A stretch of 64,000 bases of DNA from Rhodospirillales bacterium (lineage in GTDB: Bacteria; Pseudomonadota; Alphaproteobacteria; Rhodospirillales; JAPHRK01), in NCBI GenBank assembly GCA_026196105.1, contig JAPHRK010000036.1, positions 1 through 64,000 of the forward strand, read 5' to 3'. Shown here one piece after another: positions 26,133 through 35,721 of the stretch. The notes under the pieces are model-generated. The model was not told the origin of the DNA, searched no databases, and was given only the letters and a program-made list of their open reading frames with translations. Numbering within the stretch: position 1 is the stretch's first letter; each line of letters begins with the position of its first letter. Made by a program: the position numbers and the translations under genes.

Positions 26133-28799
26133 ATGACTAAGTGGGTTTATTCGTTCGGTGGAGGCAGTGCTGAAGGTAGCTCTGAGTTGCGGGAACTCTT
26201 AGGTGGAAAGGGGGCAAACCTCGCTGAAATGAGCAGCCTTGGTTTGCCTGTTCCACCAGGCTTTACGATTACCACTGAAGTCTGTACGGCCTATTATGAC
26301 AATGAAAAAAAATATCCTGAGGCGTTAAAGGACCAAATCACAGAAGGCATTGCCCAGGTTGAAAAGATCGTTGGCGCTAAGTTTAACGATATGGATAATC
26401 CCATGTTGGTTTCCGTTCGCTCTGGTGCGCGGGCTTCCATGCCGGGAATGATGGATACAGTCCTTAACCTTGGTCTTAACGATGAAACTGTTGAGGGGCT
26501 TTCAAAACGAGCAAATGACGAACGTTTTGCCTATGACAGTTATCGCCGTTTTATCCAAATGTACTCAGATGTGGTACTTGGCGTTGACCACCACCATTTT
26601 GAAGAACTTTTGGAAATCCATAAAGAGGTTAAAGGTTACGATCTTGATACGGACCTTACGGGAGCTGACTGGAAAGATCTCGTCGGTCAATTCAAAGCCA
26701 AAGTTCAGGAAGAACTTGGCAAGCCTTTCCCACAAGACTCAGAAGAGCAACTTTGGGGTGCCATTGGTGCCGTATTCGATAGCTGGATGACCAATCGGGC
26801 GATTATTTATCGCAGGCTTCATGATATCCCCGCTGAGTGGGGGACCGCCGTTAATGTCCAAGCTATGGTTTTTGGCAATATGGGCGAAGACTGTGCAACG
26901 GGTGTTTGTTTCACTCGTAATCCTTCAACAGGGGACAATGAATTTTACGGGGAATTCCTGATCAATGCCCAAGGTGAAGATGTTGTTGCTGGTATCCGTA
27001 CGCCGCAACCGTTGACCATTGCCGAGCGTGAGTCATCTGACAATGACTTACCGTCGATGGAAGACGTGATGCCTGAGATGTTTAATGAATTGGACCGAAT
27101 TCGCCACAAGCTTGAAGGCCATTATAAAGATATGCAAGATATGGAGTTTACAGTCCAGAGCGGTAAGCTGTGGATGCTCCAGACTCGGTCAGGTAAACGG
27201 ACAACTAAAGCGGCTCTAAAGACCTCTGTTGATATGTGTAATGAAGGGCTGATAACTAAGCATGAAGCTATCATGCGGATGGACCCAAACCAGTTGGATA
27301 ATCTCCTTCATCCCATGCTTGATCCGAATGCCCCAAGAAATGTTTTGACCAAAGGCTTGCCAGCTTCCCCTGGTGCTGCGTCTGGTAAAGTTGTATTCAG
27401 TGCCGAAGATGCTGAAGCATGGGTCGGGCGTAAAGAAAAAGTAATTCTTGTCCGTATTGAGACCAGTCCTGAAGACATTGGTGGCATGCATGTCGCTGAG
27501 GGTATTTTAACCTCCCGCGGTGGCATGACCAGTCACGCAGCCGTTGTTGCACGTGGTATGGGAACGCCTTGTGTTGCAGGTGCTGGGGATGTTCTCATTG
27601 ATTACGCAGCCAAGTCTATCAATGTTCGAGGGACCATCGTTAAAGAAGGTGACGTCATTACCTTGGATGGGTCATTAGGTGAGTTGATCCTGGGTGAAGT
27701 TGAGATGATCTTGCCAGAAATGACAGGTGATTTTGGAACCTTGATGTTATGGGTGGATGAAGTTCGTCACCTTGGGGTTCGTACCAATGCAGAAACCCCT
27801 TCAGATGCAGCAACAGCCCGTAAGTTTGGGGCTGAAGGTATTGGGCTTTGCCGTACCGAGCATATGTTCTTTGATGCGGAACGCATTATTCATATGCGGG
27901 AAATGATCTTGGCAAAAGGTGAGGGGCAACGAAAAGAAGCTTTGGCAAAACTCCTCCCTTATCAACGAAAAGATTTTGCAGACCTGTTTACCATTATGGA
28001 AGGCCTGCCTGTCACCATTCGCTTGCTTGATCCACCTTTGCATGAATTCCTACCTCATACGGAAGAAGACATGGCCGAGGTTGCTAAGGCTGCGGGGATT
28101 GATGTAGAGACGGTAAGATCTCGTGCAGAAGAACTTCACGAATCTAATCCCATGCTTGGGCACCGTGGCTGTCGCTTGGCGGTGACCTATCCTGAAATTA
28201 CTGAAATGCAGGCCCGTGCAATTTTTGAAGCCGCCATTGAAGTGACGAAAAAAGGTGGCGCTGCAGTGGTACCAGAAGTTATGGTTCCCTTGGTAAGTAC
28301 GCACCGTGAATTGAGTATGCTCAAGACGGTTATTGATGATACCGCTGCCGCAGTCATGAAAGAAACTGGGGTAACAATTAAGTATATGGTCGGTACCATG
28401 ATTGAGTTGCCTCGTGCGGCTTTGCGGGCCGGGGATATTGCAGAAAGTGCTGAGTTCTTTAGCTTCGGTACCAACGACCTCACCCAAACCACCTATGGTT
28501 TGTCTCGTGATGACTCCGCTAGCTTTATTCAAATCTATCAAGATAAAGGTGTCTATGATGGTGACCCTTTTGTCAGTTTAGATCAAGAAGGGGTTGGTGA
28601 GTTAATCCAGATTGCTGCTGAGCGCGGACGCAAAACCCGCAAAGATATTAAGCTTGGTATCTGTGGAGAACACGGTGGTGACCCTGCATCTGTTCACTTC
28701 TGCCATAAGGCTGGTTTGACCTACGTTTCATGCTCGCCATACCGAGTCCCAATCGCCAGATTAGCTGCTGCCCAAGCGGTATTAGAAGAGGAGAAGTAA
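26133..28799 (+). CDS. ppdK: Pyruvate, phosphate dikinase
   Basis: Interconverts pyruvate, ATP and Pi with PEP, AMP and PPi. The 888-residue chain has the three expected parts: an ATP-grasp domain starting GGKGANLAEMSSLGLPVPPGF; a swivelling phosphohistidine domain with GGMTSHAAVVARGMGTPCV (His about 468); and a C-terminal PEP/pyruvate barrel with GICGEHGGDP (catalytic Cys about 844). Length is typical. The position directly after glyQS is common in alphaproteobacteria. With the ethylmalonyl-CoA pathway and a PFOR in the same window it could feed gluconeogenesis from C2 or C3 substrates. Confidence 0.97.
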   Translation: MTKWVYSFGGGSAEGSSELRELLGGKGANLAEMSSLGLPVPPGFTITTEVCTAYYDNEKKYPEALKDQITEGIAQVEKIVGAKFNDMDNPMLVSVRSGARASMPGMMDTVLNLGLNDETVEGLSKRANDERFAYDSYRRFIQMYSDVVLGVDHHHFEELLEIHKEVKGYDLDTDLTGADWKDLVGQFKAKVQEELGKPFPQDSEEQLWGAIGAVFDSWMTNRAIIYRRLHDIPAEWGTAVNVQAMVFGNMGEDCATGVCFTRNPSTGDNEFYGEFLINAQGEDVVAGIRTPQPLTIAERESSDNDLPSMEDVMPEMFNELDRIRHKLEGHYKDMQDMEFTVQSGKLWMLQTRSGKRTTKAALKTSVDMCNEGLITKHEAIMRMDPNQLDNLLHPMLDPNAPRNVLTKGLPASPGAASGKVVFSAEDAEAWVGRKEKVILVRIETSPEDIGGMHVAEGILTSRGGMTSHAAVVARGMGTPCVAGAGDVLIDYAAKSINVRGTIVKEGDVITLDGSLGELILGEVEMILPEMTGDFGTLMLWVDEVRHLGVRTNAETPSDAATARKFGAEGIGLCRTEHMFFDAERIIHMREMILAKGEGQRKEALAKLLPYQRKDFADLFTIMEGLPVTIRLLDPPLHEFLPHTEEDMAEVAKAAGIDVETVRSRAEELHESNPMLGHRGCRLAVTYPEITEMQARAIFEAAIEVTKKGGAAVVPEVMVPLVSTHRELSMLKTVIDDTAAAVMKETGVTIKYMVGTMIELPRAALRAGDIAESAEFFSFGTNDLTQTTYGLSRDDSASFIQIYQDKGVYDGDPFVSLDQEGVGELIQIAAERGRKTRKDIKLGICGEHGGDPASVHFCHKAGLTYVSCSPYRVPIARLAAAQAVLEEEK

Positions 28800-28870
28800 T
28801 TCTTCCCTCTTCCCCTTCTGGGGTTTCGGCTTATATGTTGAGTTGACCCGCCTTTAACCATACGGTGATT

Positions 28871-30721
28871 ATGAGACAATTTGATCGAACACCAGAGCAT
28901 AAAGGTCCACGCAATGACCTTAAAACAATTCGCTCTCTTTTACCCTATCTGTGGCCCAAGAATGCTCTTGAGTTGCGGGTGCGAGTTGTTATTGCCCTTT
29001 TATTGCTGGTTGCTTCAAAGGCGGTCAATGTTGTTGTCCCTCTATTTTATAAAGAAGCCGTTGATATTCTCGGCGGAGACAAAGCGGCTGTAGTCGTTGT
29101 GCCGATTGCCTTGCTAATTGGTTACGGCATAGCACGGACTCTTGCTTTGGCTTTTGGTGAATGGCGAGATGCGGTTTTTGCCAAGGTAGCACAACGAGCG
29201 ATCCGAACAGTTGCTTTAAAAACCTTCCGGCATCTCCATGCTCTTTCCATGCGCTTTCACCTGGAGCGGCAAACAGGAGGAGTCTCTAGGGCTATTGAGC
29301 GTGGTACCTCTGGGATAGACTTCCTGCTGAACTTTATGTTGTTTAGTGTATTGCCAACCTTGCTGGAAATCGGTCTGGTCAGCGCTATTTTATGGAACCT
29401 TTACGGGTTTAGTTATGCCTTCGTCACTTTTGCCACCATTGTTGGTTATATTGTTTGGACACTGGCGATTACTGAATGGCGAATTAAATATCGCCGGGCG
29501 ATGAACGAGACTGACTCAAAGGCGAACACTAAAGCCATCGACTCTTTGCTCAACTTCGAAACTGTTAAGTATTTTAGTAATGAAGAACATGAAGCTAGGC
29601 GATATGATGACTCGCTAATTGCTTATGAATCTGCTGCGATTAAAAGTAAAACCACCCTCTCAACCCTTAATATTGGCCAATCAGTAATTATCTCCTTAGG
29701 GGTAATTATCTTGATGATTATGGCAGGAAATGGCGTGGTAGCTGGGACCATGACGGTGGGTGATTTTGTTTTGGTAAACAGCTACCTGATCCAATTGTTC
29801 TTGCCGCTGACTTTCTTAGGTTTTGTTTATCGGGAAATTAAACGTTCTCTGACAGATATGGAATCCATGTTCCAGCTGTTGAACCAAAATGCCGAAATTG
29901 AAAACTCACCCGATGCAACTGAGCTTAAGATCGACGGTGGCGAGGTGGTTTTTGAGAATGTGGAATTTGGCTACGATCCTCGACGACCTATTCTTAAAGG
30001 TGTCTCTTTCTCTGTTCCTGCCGGTAAAACCATAGCTATTGTTGGGTCAACAGGTGCTGGAAAATCGACCATATCGCGGTTGCTTTTCCGCTTCTATGAT
30101 ATTGGCGGAGGCAAAGTTACCATTGATGGACAAGATCTACGCGAGGTGACACAAAAGTCCCTTCGAGCTGCCATCGGGATCGTACCGCAAGACACCGTTT
30201 TGTTTAACGATACGATCTATTACAACATTGCTTATGGTCGTCCTACCGCGACCAAAGAGGAGGTTGAGCGGGCTGCTGATCTTGCTCGCATTCATGACTT
30301 TGTCGTTGGCCTTCCGGATGGTTATGAGACCTCAGTTGGTGAGCGTGGCTTAAAGCTCTCAGGTGGTGAAAAACAACGAGTAGCGATTGCGCGCACCATC
30401 CTCAAAAATCCAAATATCTTACTTTTTGATGAGGCGACCTCTGCTCTTGATAGTAAGACAGAAAAAGAAATCCAACAGTCTCTTGATGAGGTCTCTTCAG
30501 GGCGTACAACCATTATCATTGCCCACCGCCTATCTACTGTCGTTGATGCTGATGAGATATTAGTGCTGGACGAGGGGCGAATTGTTGAACGTGGTAATCA
30601 CCAAGAACTCTTGGCACTCAATGCTCGCTACGCGGATGCTTGGCAACGTCAGCAAGAAACAGCGAAAGCTAGAGATGTGTTAGAGAAGGTGGAAAAAGAA
30701 GCTATCTTAGTGGCGGAGTAA
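28871..30721 (+). CDS. Atm1-type ABC exporter (ABCB7/HMT1 family)
   Basis: A half-transporter of 616 residues with six transmembrane helices (about 40-330) fused to an ATPase domain. The NBD has Walker A GSTGAGKST (about 393), Q-loop IGIVPQDTVLFND, signature LSGGEKQRVAIA, Walker B ILLFDEATSALD and switch His AHRLST. The membrane part (YKEAVDILGG, HLERQTGGVSRAIERG) matches Atm1 proteins, which export glutathione-linked sulfur or metal species and support Fe-S and heavy-metal homeostasis. The ATG used follows CGGTGA; an in-frame GTG sits 6 bases upstream. Confidence 0.93.
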   Translation: MRQFDRTPEHKGPRNDLKTIRSLLPYLWPKNALELRVRVVIALLLLVASKAVNVVVPLFYKEAVDILGGDKAAVVVVPIALLIGYGIARTLALAFGEWRDAVFAKVAQRAIRTVALKTFRHLHALSMRFHLERQTGGVSRAIERGTSGIDFLLNFMLFSVLPTLLEIGLVSAILWNLYGFSYAFVTFATIVGYIVWTLAITEWRIKYRRAMNETDSKANTKAIDSLLNFETVKYFSNEEHEARRYDDSLIAYESAAIKSKTTLSTLNIGQSVIISLGVIILMIMAGNGVVAGTMTVGDFVLVNSYLIQLFLPLTFLGFVYREIKRSLTDMESMFQLLNQNAEIENSPDATELKIDGGEVVFENVEFGYDPRRPILKGVSFSVPAGKTIAIVGSTGAGKSTISRLLFRFYDIGGGKVTIDGQDLREVTQKSLRAAIGIVPQDTVLFNDTIYYNIAYGRPTATKEEVERAADLARIHDFVVGLPDGYETSVGERGLKLSGGEKQRVAIARTILKNPNILLFDEATSALDSKTEKEIQQSLDEVSSGRTTIIIAHRLSTVVDADEILVLDEGRIVERGNHQELLALNARYADAWQRQQETAKARDVLEKVEKEAILVAE

Positions 30722-30774
30722 GTTCTATGCCATATATGCGATTATTTTACTGGGACGAGTTCTAAAAATTAGGT

Positions 30775-31119
30775 ATGAAAATGAAAGTTTACGGATTGCA
30801 GAATTGTGATACTTGCCGCAAAGCAAAAAAATGGCTGGAAGCCGAAGCTATTGACTTTGAGTTTCTAGACCTTCGCAAATCTCCAGTTGATGCTGAAACA
30901 CTGAAGGATTGGCTTTCTTCTCTTGGAGCGGATCGCCTGGTAAATCGACGAGGAACAACTTGGCGCGGCCTTTCTGACGTGCAGAAAGGCGCTGAAGGCG
31001 ACGCCCTTGTTGCATTACTGCTTGCTCAACCCGCCATCATGAAACGCCCCATCTTCCTGACCCACAACGGTGTTTCTGTAGGTTTCGATGACAAGCAAAA
31101 GCAAGCATTGGTAAATTGA
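30775..31119 (+). CDS. ArsC/Spx-family thioredoxin-fold protein (YffB-like)
   Basis: A 114-residue protein of the arsenate reductase/Spx superfamily: VYGLQNCDTCRKAKKWLEAE with a CxxC-type active site, FEFLDLRKSPVD, and the VNRRGTTWRGL and KRPIFL motifs characteristic of the YffB branch. YffB members are probably glutathione-dependent thiol reductases rather than true arsenate reductases. A second ATG two codons later (30781) is possible. The C-terminus converges on the degraded Crp-like gene. Confidence 0.9.
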   Translation: MKMKVYGLQNCDTCRKAKKWLEAEAIDFEFLDLRKSPVDAETLKDWLSSLGADRLVNRRGTTWRGLSDVQKGAEGDALVALLLAQPAIMKRPIFLTHNGVSVGFDDKQKQALVN

Positions 31120-31135
31120 ACTTATTCAGCTTTCT

Positions 31136-31556
31136 TCATGGGACAAGTATTGATGCCAGGTAGTTGGTAAGGAAGGCACCAAATACAAAAATTTGAAACT
31201 CCTGAGAACTTTTAAGTAAATTTGTAAAAGTTGAGGCAGGTAAAGATATGGCTTTAACCGCGCTTTCGGTTACACCTTCTGCGCTGTAGCCTTCTCCATT
31301 TAACAAGCAAGATGTTGTGAGGATACAGGTGTCACCACCATTGACTCTGTACAGAACAATTTCCCGTCCATTTGCTGCAACCTTTTGTACACGGACACAG
31401 CCCTCAATAACAAAAAGGTAATTTTGACATTGGTCACCACTGTGAAAGATTGTCATACCCGCTGGGATTTCGACAACAGAGGCATCCGTTACTAGCTTTT
31501 TCTTGGGTTTTGGGGTCGAGTTTGTTTAATCCTGGAAACCCCTTAATCCATTCCAT
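31136..31556 (-). pseudogene. Crp/Fnr-family regulator, frameshifted and lacking its HTH domain
   Basis: The intact frame starts at an ATG at 31556 with AAGGA 8 bases upstream and reads MEWIKGFPGLNKLDPKTQEK. At a run of five A on the minus strand (31497-31501) the frame is lost. Removing one A joins it to LVTDASVVEIPAGMTIFHSGDQ, a normal cyclic-nucleotide-binding fold (HSGDQCQNYLFVIEGCVRVQK), which continues to LASILVP and a stop. The C-terminal winged-helix expected in Crp/Fnr regulators (about 70-80 more residues) is absent; the stop is 16 bases from the convergent ArsC-like gene. Either a decaying gene or a stand-alone sensor domain with a sequencing error in the homopolymer. It lies 45 bases after the Sel1 gene on the same strand. 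Confidence 0.75.
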
Positions 31557-31601
31557 CGCTTTGTCCTTCTCGAAAATCTTCTGGAAGTTTAAGGGGCAAT
31601 G

Positions 31602-32282
31602 CTATTTTGGTTCTAGCATAGCCTGGGCCATGGTTTCAGCTTTAGATATTTCGTCACTAATCATGCCTTCTTTCACCGTCTCTAAAACTGGAGGAGAAAC
31701 CAAGGCACCATTTCCTTCGGCTATGATTAGCCATTTAAGAGCTTGGGTTTTATCAAGCTCTACTCCGTCACCTCTGGCATAAAGCATAGCGAGGTTGATA
31801 GCAGCCTGGGTGTGCTTAGATTCGGCAGCTTTTTCGTACCAATGTGCTGCTTGTTTTTTGTCCATTGCCGCCCCATTGCCTGTTTCGCACATCAAGGCGT
31901 AATTATATTGAGCTGGGGTTAAGCCACCTTGGGCAGCTTTAAGAAACCATCCAGCGGCAATTTCAGCGTTTTGTGGGACACCGATGCCCGTATAAGAGGC
32001 TAGAGCTAGTTTATACTGGGATTGAGTATGACCTTGCTCTGCCGCAGCTTTGTACCATTTGAAGGCAAGTTGTAGGTTTGCCGGGCCACGGAGACCTTGT
32101 TCATATTGCAGGCCCAAGAAAAATTGAGCTTGAGGATTGCCAGCTTTGGCGGCGTTTAGGTACCAGTTGAAGGCTTTGTCGTAGCTATTTGGTATTTGTG
32201 CGAAGGTTGGCGCACTCAACAAAAGCATCACACCACAGGCGATGGTAGACAAACTCCAAACTGTTTTTCTTTGATCCCACAT
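31602..32282 (-). CDS. Secreted Sel1-repeat protein, 226 aa
   Basis: Signal peptide (about residues 1-28, ending APTFAQ) followed by four or five Sel1 repeats with the AFKWYKAAAEQGHTQSQYKLALASYTGIGV type pattern spread over residues 35-195. Periplasmic protein-interaction scaffold; partner unknown. The last repeat is followed by about 30 unrelated residues. Probably cotranscribed with the Crp-like remnant downstream. Confidence 0.87.
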   Translation of the reverse strand: MWDQRKTVWSLSTIACGVMLLLSAPTFAQIPNSYDKAFNWYLNAAKAGNPQAQFFLGLQYEQGLRGPANLQLAFKWYKAAAEQGHTQSQYKLALASYTGIGVPQNAEIAAGWFLKAAQGGLTPAQYNYALMCETGNGAAMDKKQAAHWYEKAAESKHTQAAINLAMLYARGDGVELDKTQALKWLIIAEGNGALVSPPVLETVKEGMISDEISKAETMAQAMLEPK

Positions 32283-32358
32283 AGGATGACTTTAAACCTG
32301 CTTTAGTCCCTTGTGAACAGGCAATCTATTCTTACTAGGCAGAATCTTCCTAAAAACG

Positions 32359-32592
32359 TTAGTTATCTTCTTCTGGTGGGGCAGAACGGGTGGGAGAGGG
32401 GCCAAAGTAATTAACCAAACGGCGTTTGTCCCGGTGATAGGGTTCTTCATAGCATTCAACCCCAGCAAGGGACTTGTAACAATAGGTTGGTTCAAAGTCA
32501 GAAACAGATTTTTCATATTCTGAAACATACCCGCAGGCACTGGTTAACAGAATGACGGGGAGAAAAAATAAAGATTTCCACATAATTTTCAA
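32359..32592 (-). CDS. Small lipoprotein with YCYKSLAGVECY motif
   Basis: A 77-residue lipoprotein: hydrophobic signal (SLFFLPVILLTSAC) with lipobox LTSAC at residues 16-20, then YCYKSLAGVECYEEPYHRDKRRLVNYFGPSP, a short conserved-looking segment with two Cys that could form a disulfide. I recall similar small lipoproteins in other Rhodospirillales, all of unknown function. It is upstream of the Sel1 gene on the same strand, separated by 76 bases. Confidence 0.75.
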   Translation of the reverse strand: MKIMWKSLFFLPVILLTSACGYVSEYEKSVSDFEPTYCYKSLAGVECYEEPYHRDKRRLVNYFGPSPTRSAPPEEDN

Positions 32593-32754
32593 TACTCCGG
32601 GACCATGACTGGGCAGTATCTACCTAGAAAACTACCAATTACCCAAGGTATTTGCAATTTAGAGACCAGTTTGTGTGTTGAAATAGTACAACTTGACTCG
32701 TCTCCTCCCCTCCTCGAAAATGGCGTTGCCTAACCACATTAAAGAAATAAATAA

Positions 32755-33528
32755 ATGTCAGATGCTTCCGCTGCTTTAGACGTCCAAGATATCCATAAGT
32801 GTTATGCACAGTTGGAGGTTCTTAAGGGTATTTCTTTGACAGCTCATACCGGGGATGTGATTTCAATTATTGGCTCAAGCGGGTCGGGGAAGAGTACATT
32901 CCTTCGGTGTCTCAATTTGTTAGAAAACCCAGATCAGGGTAGCGTTTCCTTGAGCGGGGAACAACTCAAGTTAAAATCTTCTAAGTCAGGTACTTTGATT
33001 GCGGCGGATCAAAAACAGTTGAACCGGTTGCGGGCAAAAATCGGATTTGTTTTTCAGAATTTCAATTTGTGGTCACATATGACTATTCTGGAAAATATTA
33101 TGGAAGCTCCAGTCCAAGTAAAGGGCATGTCAAAGGCCGAAGCCAAAGACAAAGCCGAAGCCTTATTAGAAAAAGTTGGTATTGGTGAAAAACATGGCCA
33201 CTACCCAAGTCATCTTTCAGGCGGGCAACAACAACGGGTCGCCATTGCAAGGGCTCTTGCCATGGATCCAGAAGTTTTGCTCTTTGATGAACCTACTTCG
33301 GCACTTGACCCTGAAATGGTCGGGGAGGTTCTCAATGTTATGAAGGCCTTAGCCGAAGAAGGAAGGACAATGTTAGTCGTCACCCATGAGATGGGTTTTG
33401 CCCGTGAAGTCTCTTCTGATGTCATGTTTCTTCATCAGGGAAAGGTTGAAGAAAAAGGGCCTCCATCACAAATTTTTGGTAACGCGAACTCGGAACGGGT
33501 TCGGCAGTTTATTTCAAGTCATCTTTAA
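32755..33528 (+). CDS. Polar amino acid ABC transporter ATP-binding protein (HisP-like)
   Basis: The ATPase of a type I importer, 257 residues. Walker [10 protein letters not shown] (about 39-47), Q-loop [16 protein letters not shown], signature [15 protein letters not shown], Walker [15 protein letters not shown] and switch His [10 protein letters not shown]. The [10 protein letters not shown]-loop context and C-terminal [12 protein letters not shown] match HisP/ArtP/AotP proteins for His, Arg, Lys or ornithine. First gene of a four-gene operon with its binding protein and two permeases. Confidence 0.93.
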   Translation: MSDASAALDVQDIHKCYAQLEVLKGISLTAHTGDVISIIGSSGSGKSTFLRCLNLLENPDQGSVSLSGEQLKLKSSKSGTLIAADQKQLNRLRAKIGFVFQNFNLWSHMTILENIMEAPVQVKGMSKAEAKDKAEALLEKVGIGEKHGHYPSHLSGGQQQRVAIARALAMDPEVLLFDEPTSALDPEMVGEVLNVMKALAEEGRTMLVVTHEMGFAREVSSDVMFLHQGKVEEKGPPSQIFGNANSERVRQFISSHL

Positions 33529-33540
33529 GAGGATAAATCT

Positions 33541-34275
33541 ATGAAAAGACTCATTGCTTCTGTGCTCGCTGCTGTTGTGATAAGTGGCGCAGCTCAAGCT
33601 GAAACCCTCCGCATTGGTACCGAAGGCGCTTACCCTCCTTTCAACCAAATTGATAAAGAAGGTAACCTCATCGGGTTTGATGTTGATATCGCCAAGGCTT
33701 TGTGTGTTGCTATGAAAGTGGAATGCAAGTTTGTGACCCAAGATTGGGACGGCATTATCCCCGGTCTTATGGCTAAAAAATATGACGCAATTGTTGCTTC
33801 TATGTCGATTACGGCCGAACGTAAAAAAGCTGTGGATTTCTCTGAGAGGTATTATTCAAACACGCTTCGTTATGTGAGCAAAAAAGGTAGCTCCTTTGAT
33901 GCTAAAATGGTTAAAGGCAAAAATGTTGGCGCTCAACGGGCCACCATCAGTTCCCAGTACCTTGAAGAGAAATATGGCAAAGACGTTTCTTTGAAACTCT
34001 ATGACACTCAAGAAAACGCATGGCTTGATCTGACATCCGGTCGTTTGGATGCTGTGCTGGCTGATAGCCTAGTTAATTATAACTGGCTTAAGAGTCCAGA
34101 AGCTAAAGGCTTTGAGTTTTCAGGTGATACCATTGATATTAATGATCAAATCGGTATCGCTGTTCGTAAAGGAGATGCTTTGGCGGGCCGTTTGAGCAAA
34201 GCGATTAAAGATATCGTTGCTGATGGCACCTATGCTAAAATCAACGCTAAATACTTCCCTTTCAGTATCTACTAA
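33541..34275 (+). CDS. Periplasmic basic amino acid-binding protein (HisJ/ArgT-like)
   Basis: A 244-residue solute-binding protein with a cleavable signal (MKRLIASVLAAVVISGAAQA). The mature part starts ETLRIGTEGAYPPFNQID and has the family motif GFDVDIAKALC, then CKFVTQDWDGIIPGLMAKKYDAIVASMSIT, with the GxxPF, D, R-type ligand positions of HisJ-like proteins. Delivers a basic amino acid to the HisQM-like permease downstream. A strong hairpin follows the gene inside the operon. Confidence 0.92.
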   Translation: MKRLIASVLAAVVISGAAQAETLRIGTEGAYPPFNQIDKEGNLIGFDVDIAKALCVAMKVECKFVTQDWDGIIPGLMAKKYDAIVASMSITAERKKAVDFSERYYSNTLRYVSKKGSSFDAKMVKGKNVGAQRATISSQYLEEKYGKDVSLKLYDTQENAWLDLTSGRLDAVLADSLVNYNWLKSPEAKGFEFSGDTIDINDQIGIAVRKGDALAGRLSKAIKDIVADGTYAKINAKYFPFSIY

Positions 34276-34281
34276 GGATTT

Positions 34282-34311
34282 TTTGCAGCCCTCATTCTAG
34301 AGGGCTGCAAA
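34282..34311 (+). promoter_or_regulatory. Intra-operon hairpin after the binding-protein gene
   Basis: TTTGCAGCCCTC and GAGGGCTGCAAA make a perfect 12-bp stem with a six-base loop, right after the binding-protein stop and 16 bases before the permease start. No T-run follows. In ABC operons such structures stabilise the binding-protein mRNA so that it is made in excess over the permeases. Confidence 0.7.
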
Positions 34312-34327
34312 TACCCCATCATTTTAA

Positions 34328-35023
34328 ATGATTGACCTTCAAGGCTTCGGCAACCAGTTCCTCCTTGGCGCCTCTATGACCATGCAACTCGCTGCAGGGG
34401 CTTTGGTGCTTGGTTTGGTCTTAGGGCTAATCGGAGCGGCGGGGAAACTATCGAAATCTAAGATTGCCAATGCTTTAGCAGGCACCTACACAACCCTTAT
34501 CCGAGGCCTCCCGGAACTTCTGATCGTCTTGATAATTTACTATGGGACTGCAGGTATGCTGACCCAAATAGCAGGGTGGTTTGGCCATGACGAGTATGTG
34601 GAGCTTAGTCCCTATGCAGCAGGTGTTACGGCCTTAGGTATTACGTTTGGTTCTTATGCGACGGAAGTTTTTCGCGGAGCTATTCAAGCGATTCCCAAGG
34701 GGCAAATCGAAGCGGCCCATGCCATGGGAATGGGAAGCTACATGACCTTTTTCCGTATCATTTTACCGCAAGTTTGGCGCATTGCTTTGCCTGGGTTAGG
34801 GAACCTGTTCTTGGTCCTTCTCAAGGATACGGCTTTGGTTTCCTTGATCGGTCTTGATGAACTCATGCGGAAGACTTCGGTGGCGATTAGTAATACCCGT
34901 GAGCCCTTTACTTTCTATCTGGTCGCAGCGTTTATTTATCTTGCTTTAACGATCCTGACGATGACTTTTATGAATTTTGCTGAACGTCGGGCAAATCGTG
35001 GTTTTGTGAGGGCGGGGTCATGA
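34328..35023 (+). CDS. Amino acid ABC transporter permease (HisQ-like)
   Basis: A 231-residue inner-membrane permease with about five transmembrane helices. It has the family EAA loop: GAIQAIPKGQIEAAHAMGMG, followed by ILPQVWRIALPGLGN. RGLPELLIVLIIYYG is typical of HisQ. Its stop overlaps the next permease start (ATGA), so the two are made together. Confidence 0.92.
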   Translation: MIDLQGFGNQFLLGASMTMQLAAGALVLGLVLGLIGAAGKLSKSKIANALAGTYTTLIRGLPELLIVLIIYYGTAGMLTQIAGWFGHDEYVELSPYAAGVTALGITFGSYATEVFRGAIQAIPKGQIEAAHAMGMGSYMTFFRIILPQVWRIALPGLGNLFLVLLKDTALVSLIGLDELMRKTSVAISNTREPFTFYLVAAFIYLALTILTMTFMNFAERRANRGFVRAGS

Positions 35024-35721
35024 ATTTTGAAGCCATGATTGAGGCCCTGCCAAAGCTTTTAGAAGGAACTGTTCTAACTCTGGAACTAGTGGCATTTTCC
35101 TTAGTTATTGGAATGATCTTTGCCCTGCCAATTGCTTTGATGAGGGTATCTTCCAACGGATTCATTCGGGTCATTCCCTATTGCTATATTTTCTTCTTCA
35201 GGGGTACACCTCTCCTGGTGCAAATCTTCTTGGTGTATTATGGGGCTTCCCAATTTGAAGTCGTTCGTGAAAGCAGCCTTTGGCCTATCCTTCGCGAACC
35301 TTATTGGTGTGCGATAATTGCTTTTAGTATGAATACCGGTGCTTATACAGCTGAGATTCTTAGGGGGGCTATGCAGGCGGTCCCTCATGGACAGCTTGAA
35401 GCTGCTCGGACACTGGGAATGTCAACACCTATGGCTTATCGTCGAATTGTTATTCCCCAAGCCATACGTATTGGTTTGCCAGCCTATGGCAACGAAGTTA
35501 TTTTGATGATTAAAGGGAGTGCTCTTGCCAGCACCATTACCTTGCTTGATTTGATGGGAATGACGAGAACCATTATTGCTAAAAACTATTTAGCCGTAGA
35601 GATGTTTCTCGCCGCGGGCCTCATCTACCTCGTTTTAAGCTTTGTCTTTACCCAAGGTTTCAAATATTTAGAACTGAAGATCACTAAGGACTTAAGGCCC
35701 CATGAGGTAACAAATTTGTAG
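35020..35721 (+). CDS. Amino acid ABC transporter permease (HisM-like)
   Basis: The second permease, 233 residues and about five transmembrane helices. RGTPLLVQIFLVYYG and the EAA loop GAMQAVPHGQLEAARTLGMS, then IVIPQAIRIGLPAYGNE, are typical of HisM/ArtM. It forms the heterodimeric membrane channel with the HisQ-like protein; last gene of the operon. Confidence 0.92.
   Translation: MNFEAMIEALPKLLEGTVLTLELVAFSLVIGMIFALPIALMRVSSNGFIRVIPYCYIFFFRGTPLLVQIFLVYYGASQFEVVRESSLWPILREPYWCAIIAFSMNTGAYTAEILRGAMQAVPHGQLEAARTLGMSTPMAYRRIVIPQAIRIGLPAYGNEVILMIKGSALASTITLLDLMGMTRTIIAKNYLAVEMFLAAGLIYLVLSFVFTQGFKYLELKITKDLRPHEVTNL

Noticed and set aside
31120-31135. Possible missing HTH of the Crp-like gene in another frame
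   Set aside because: Only 16 bases remain before the convergent ArsC-like gene and the frames beyond the stop do not encode a winged helix.
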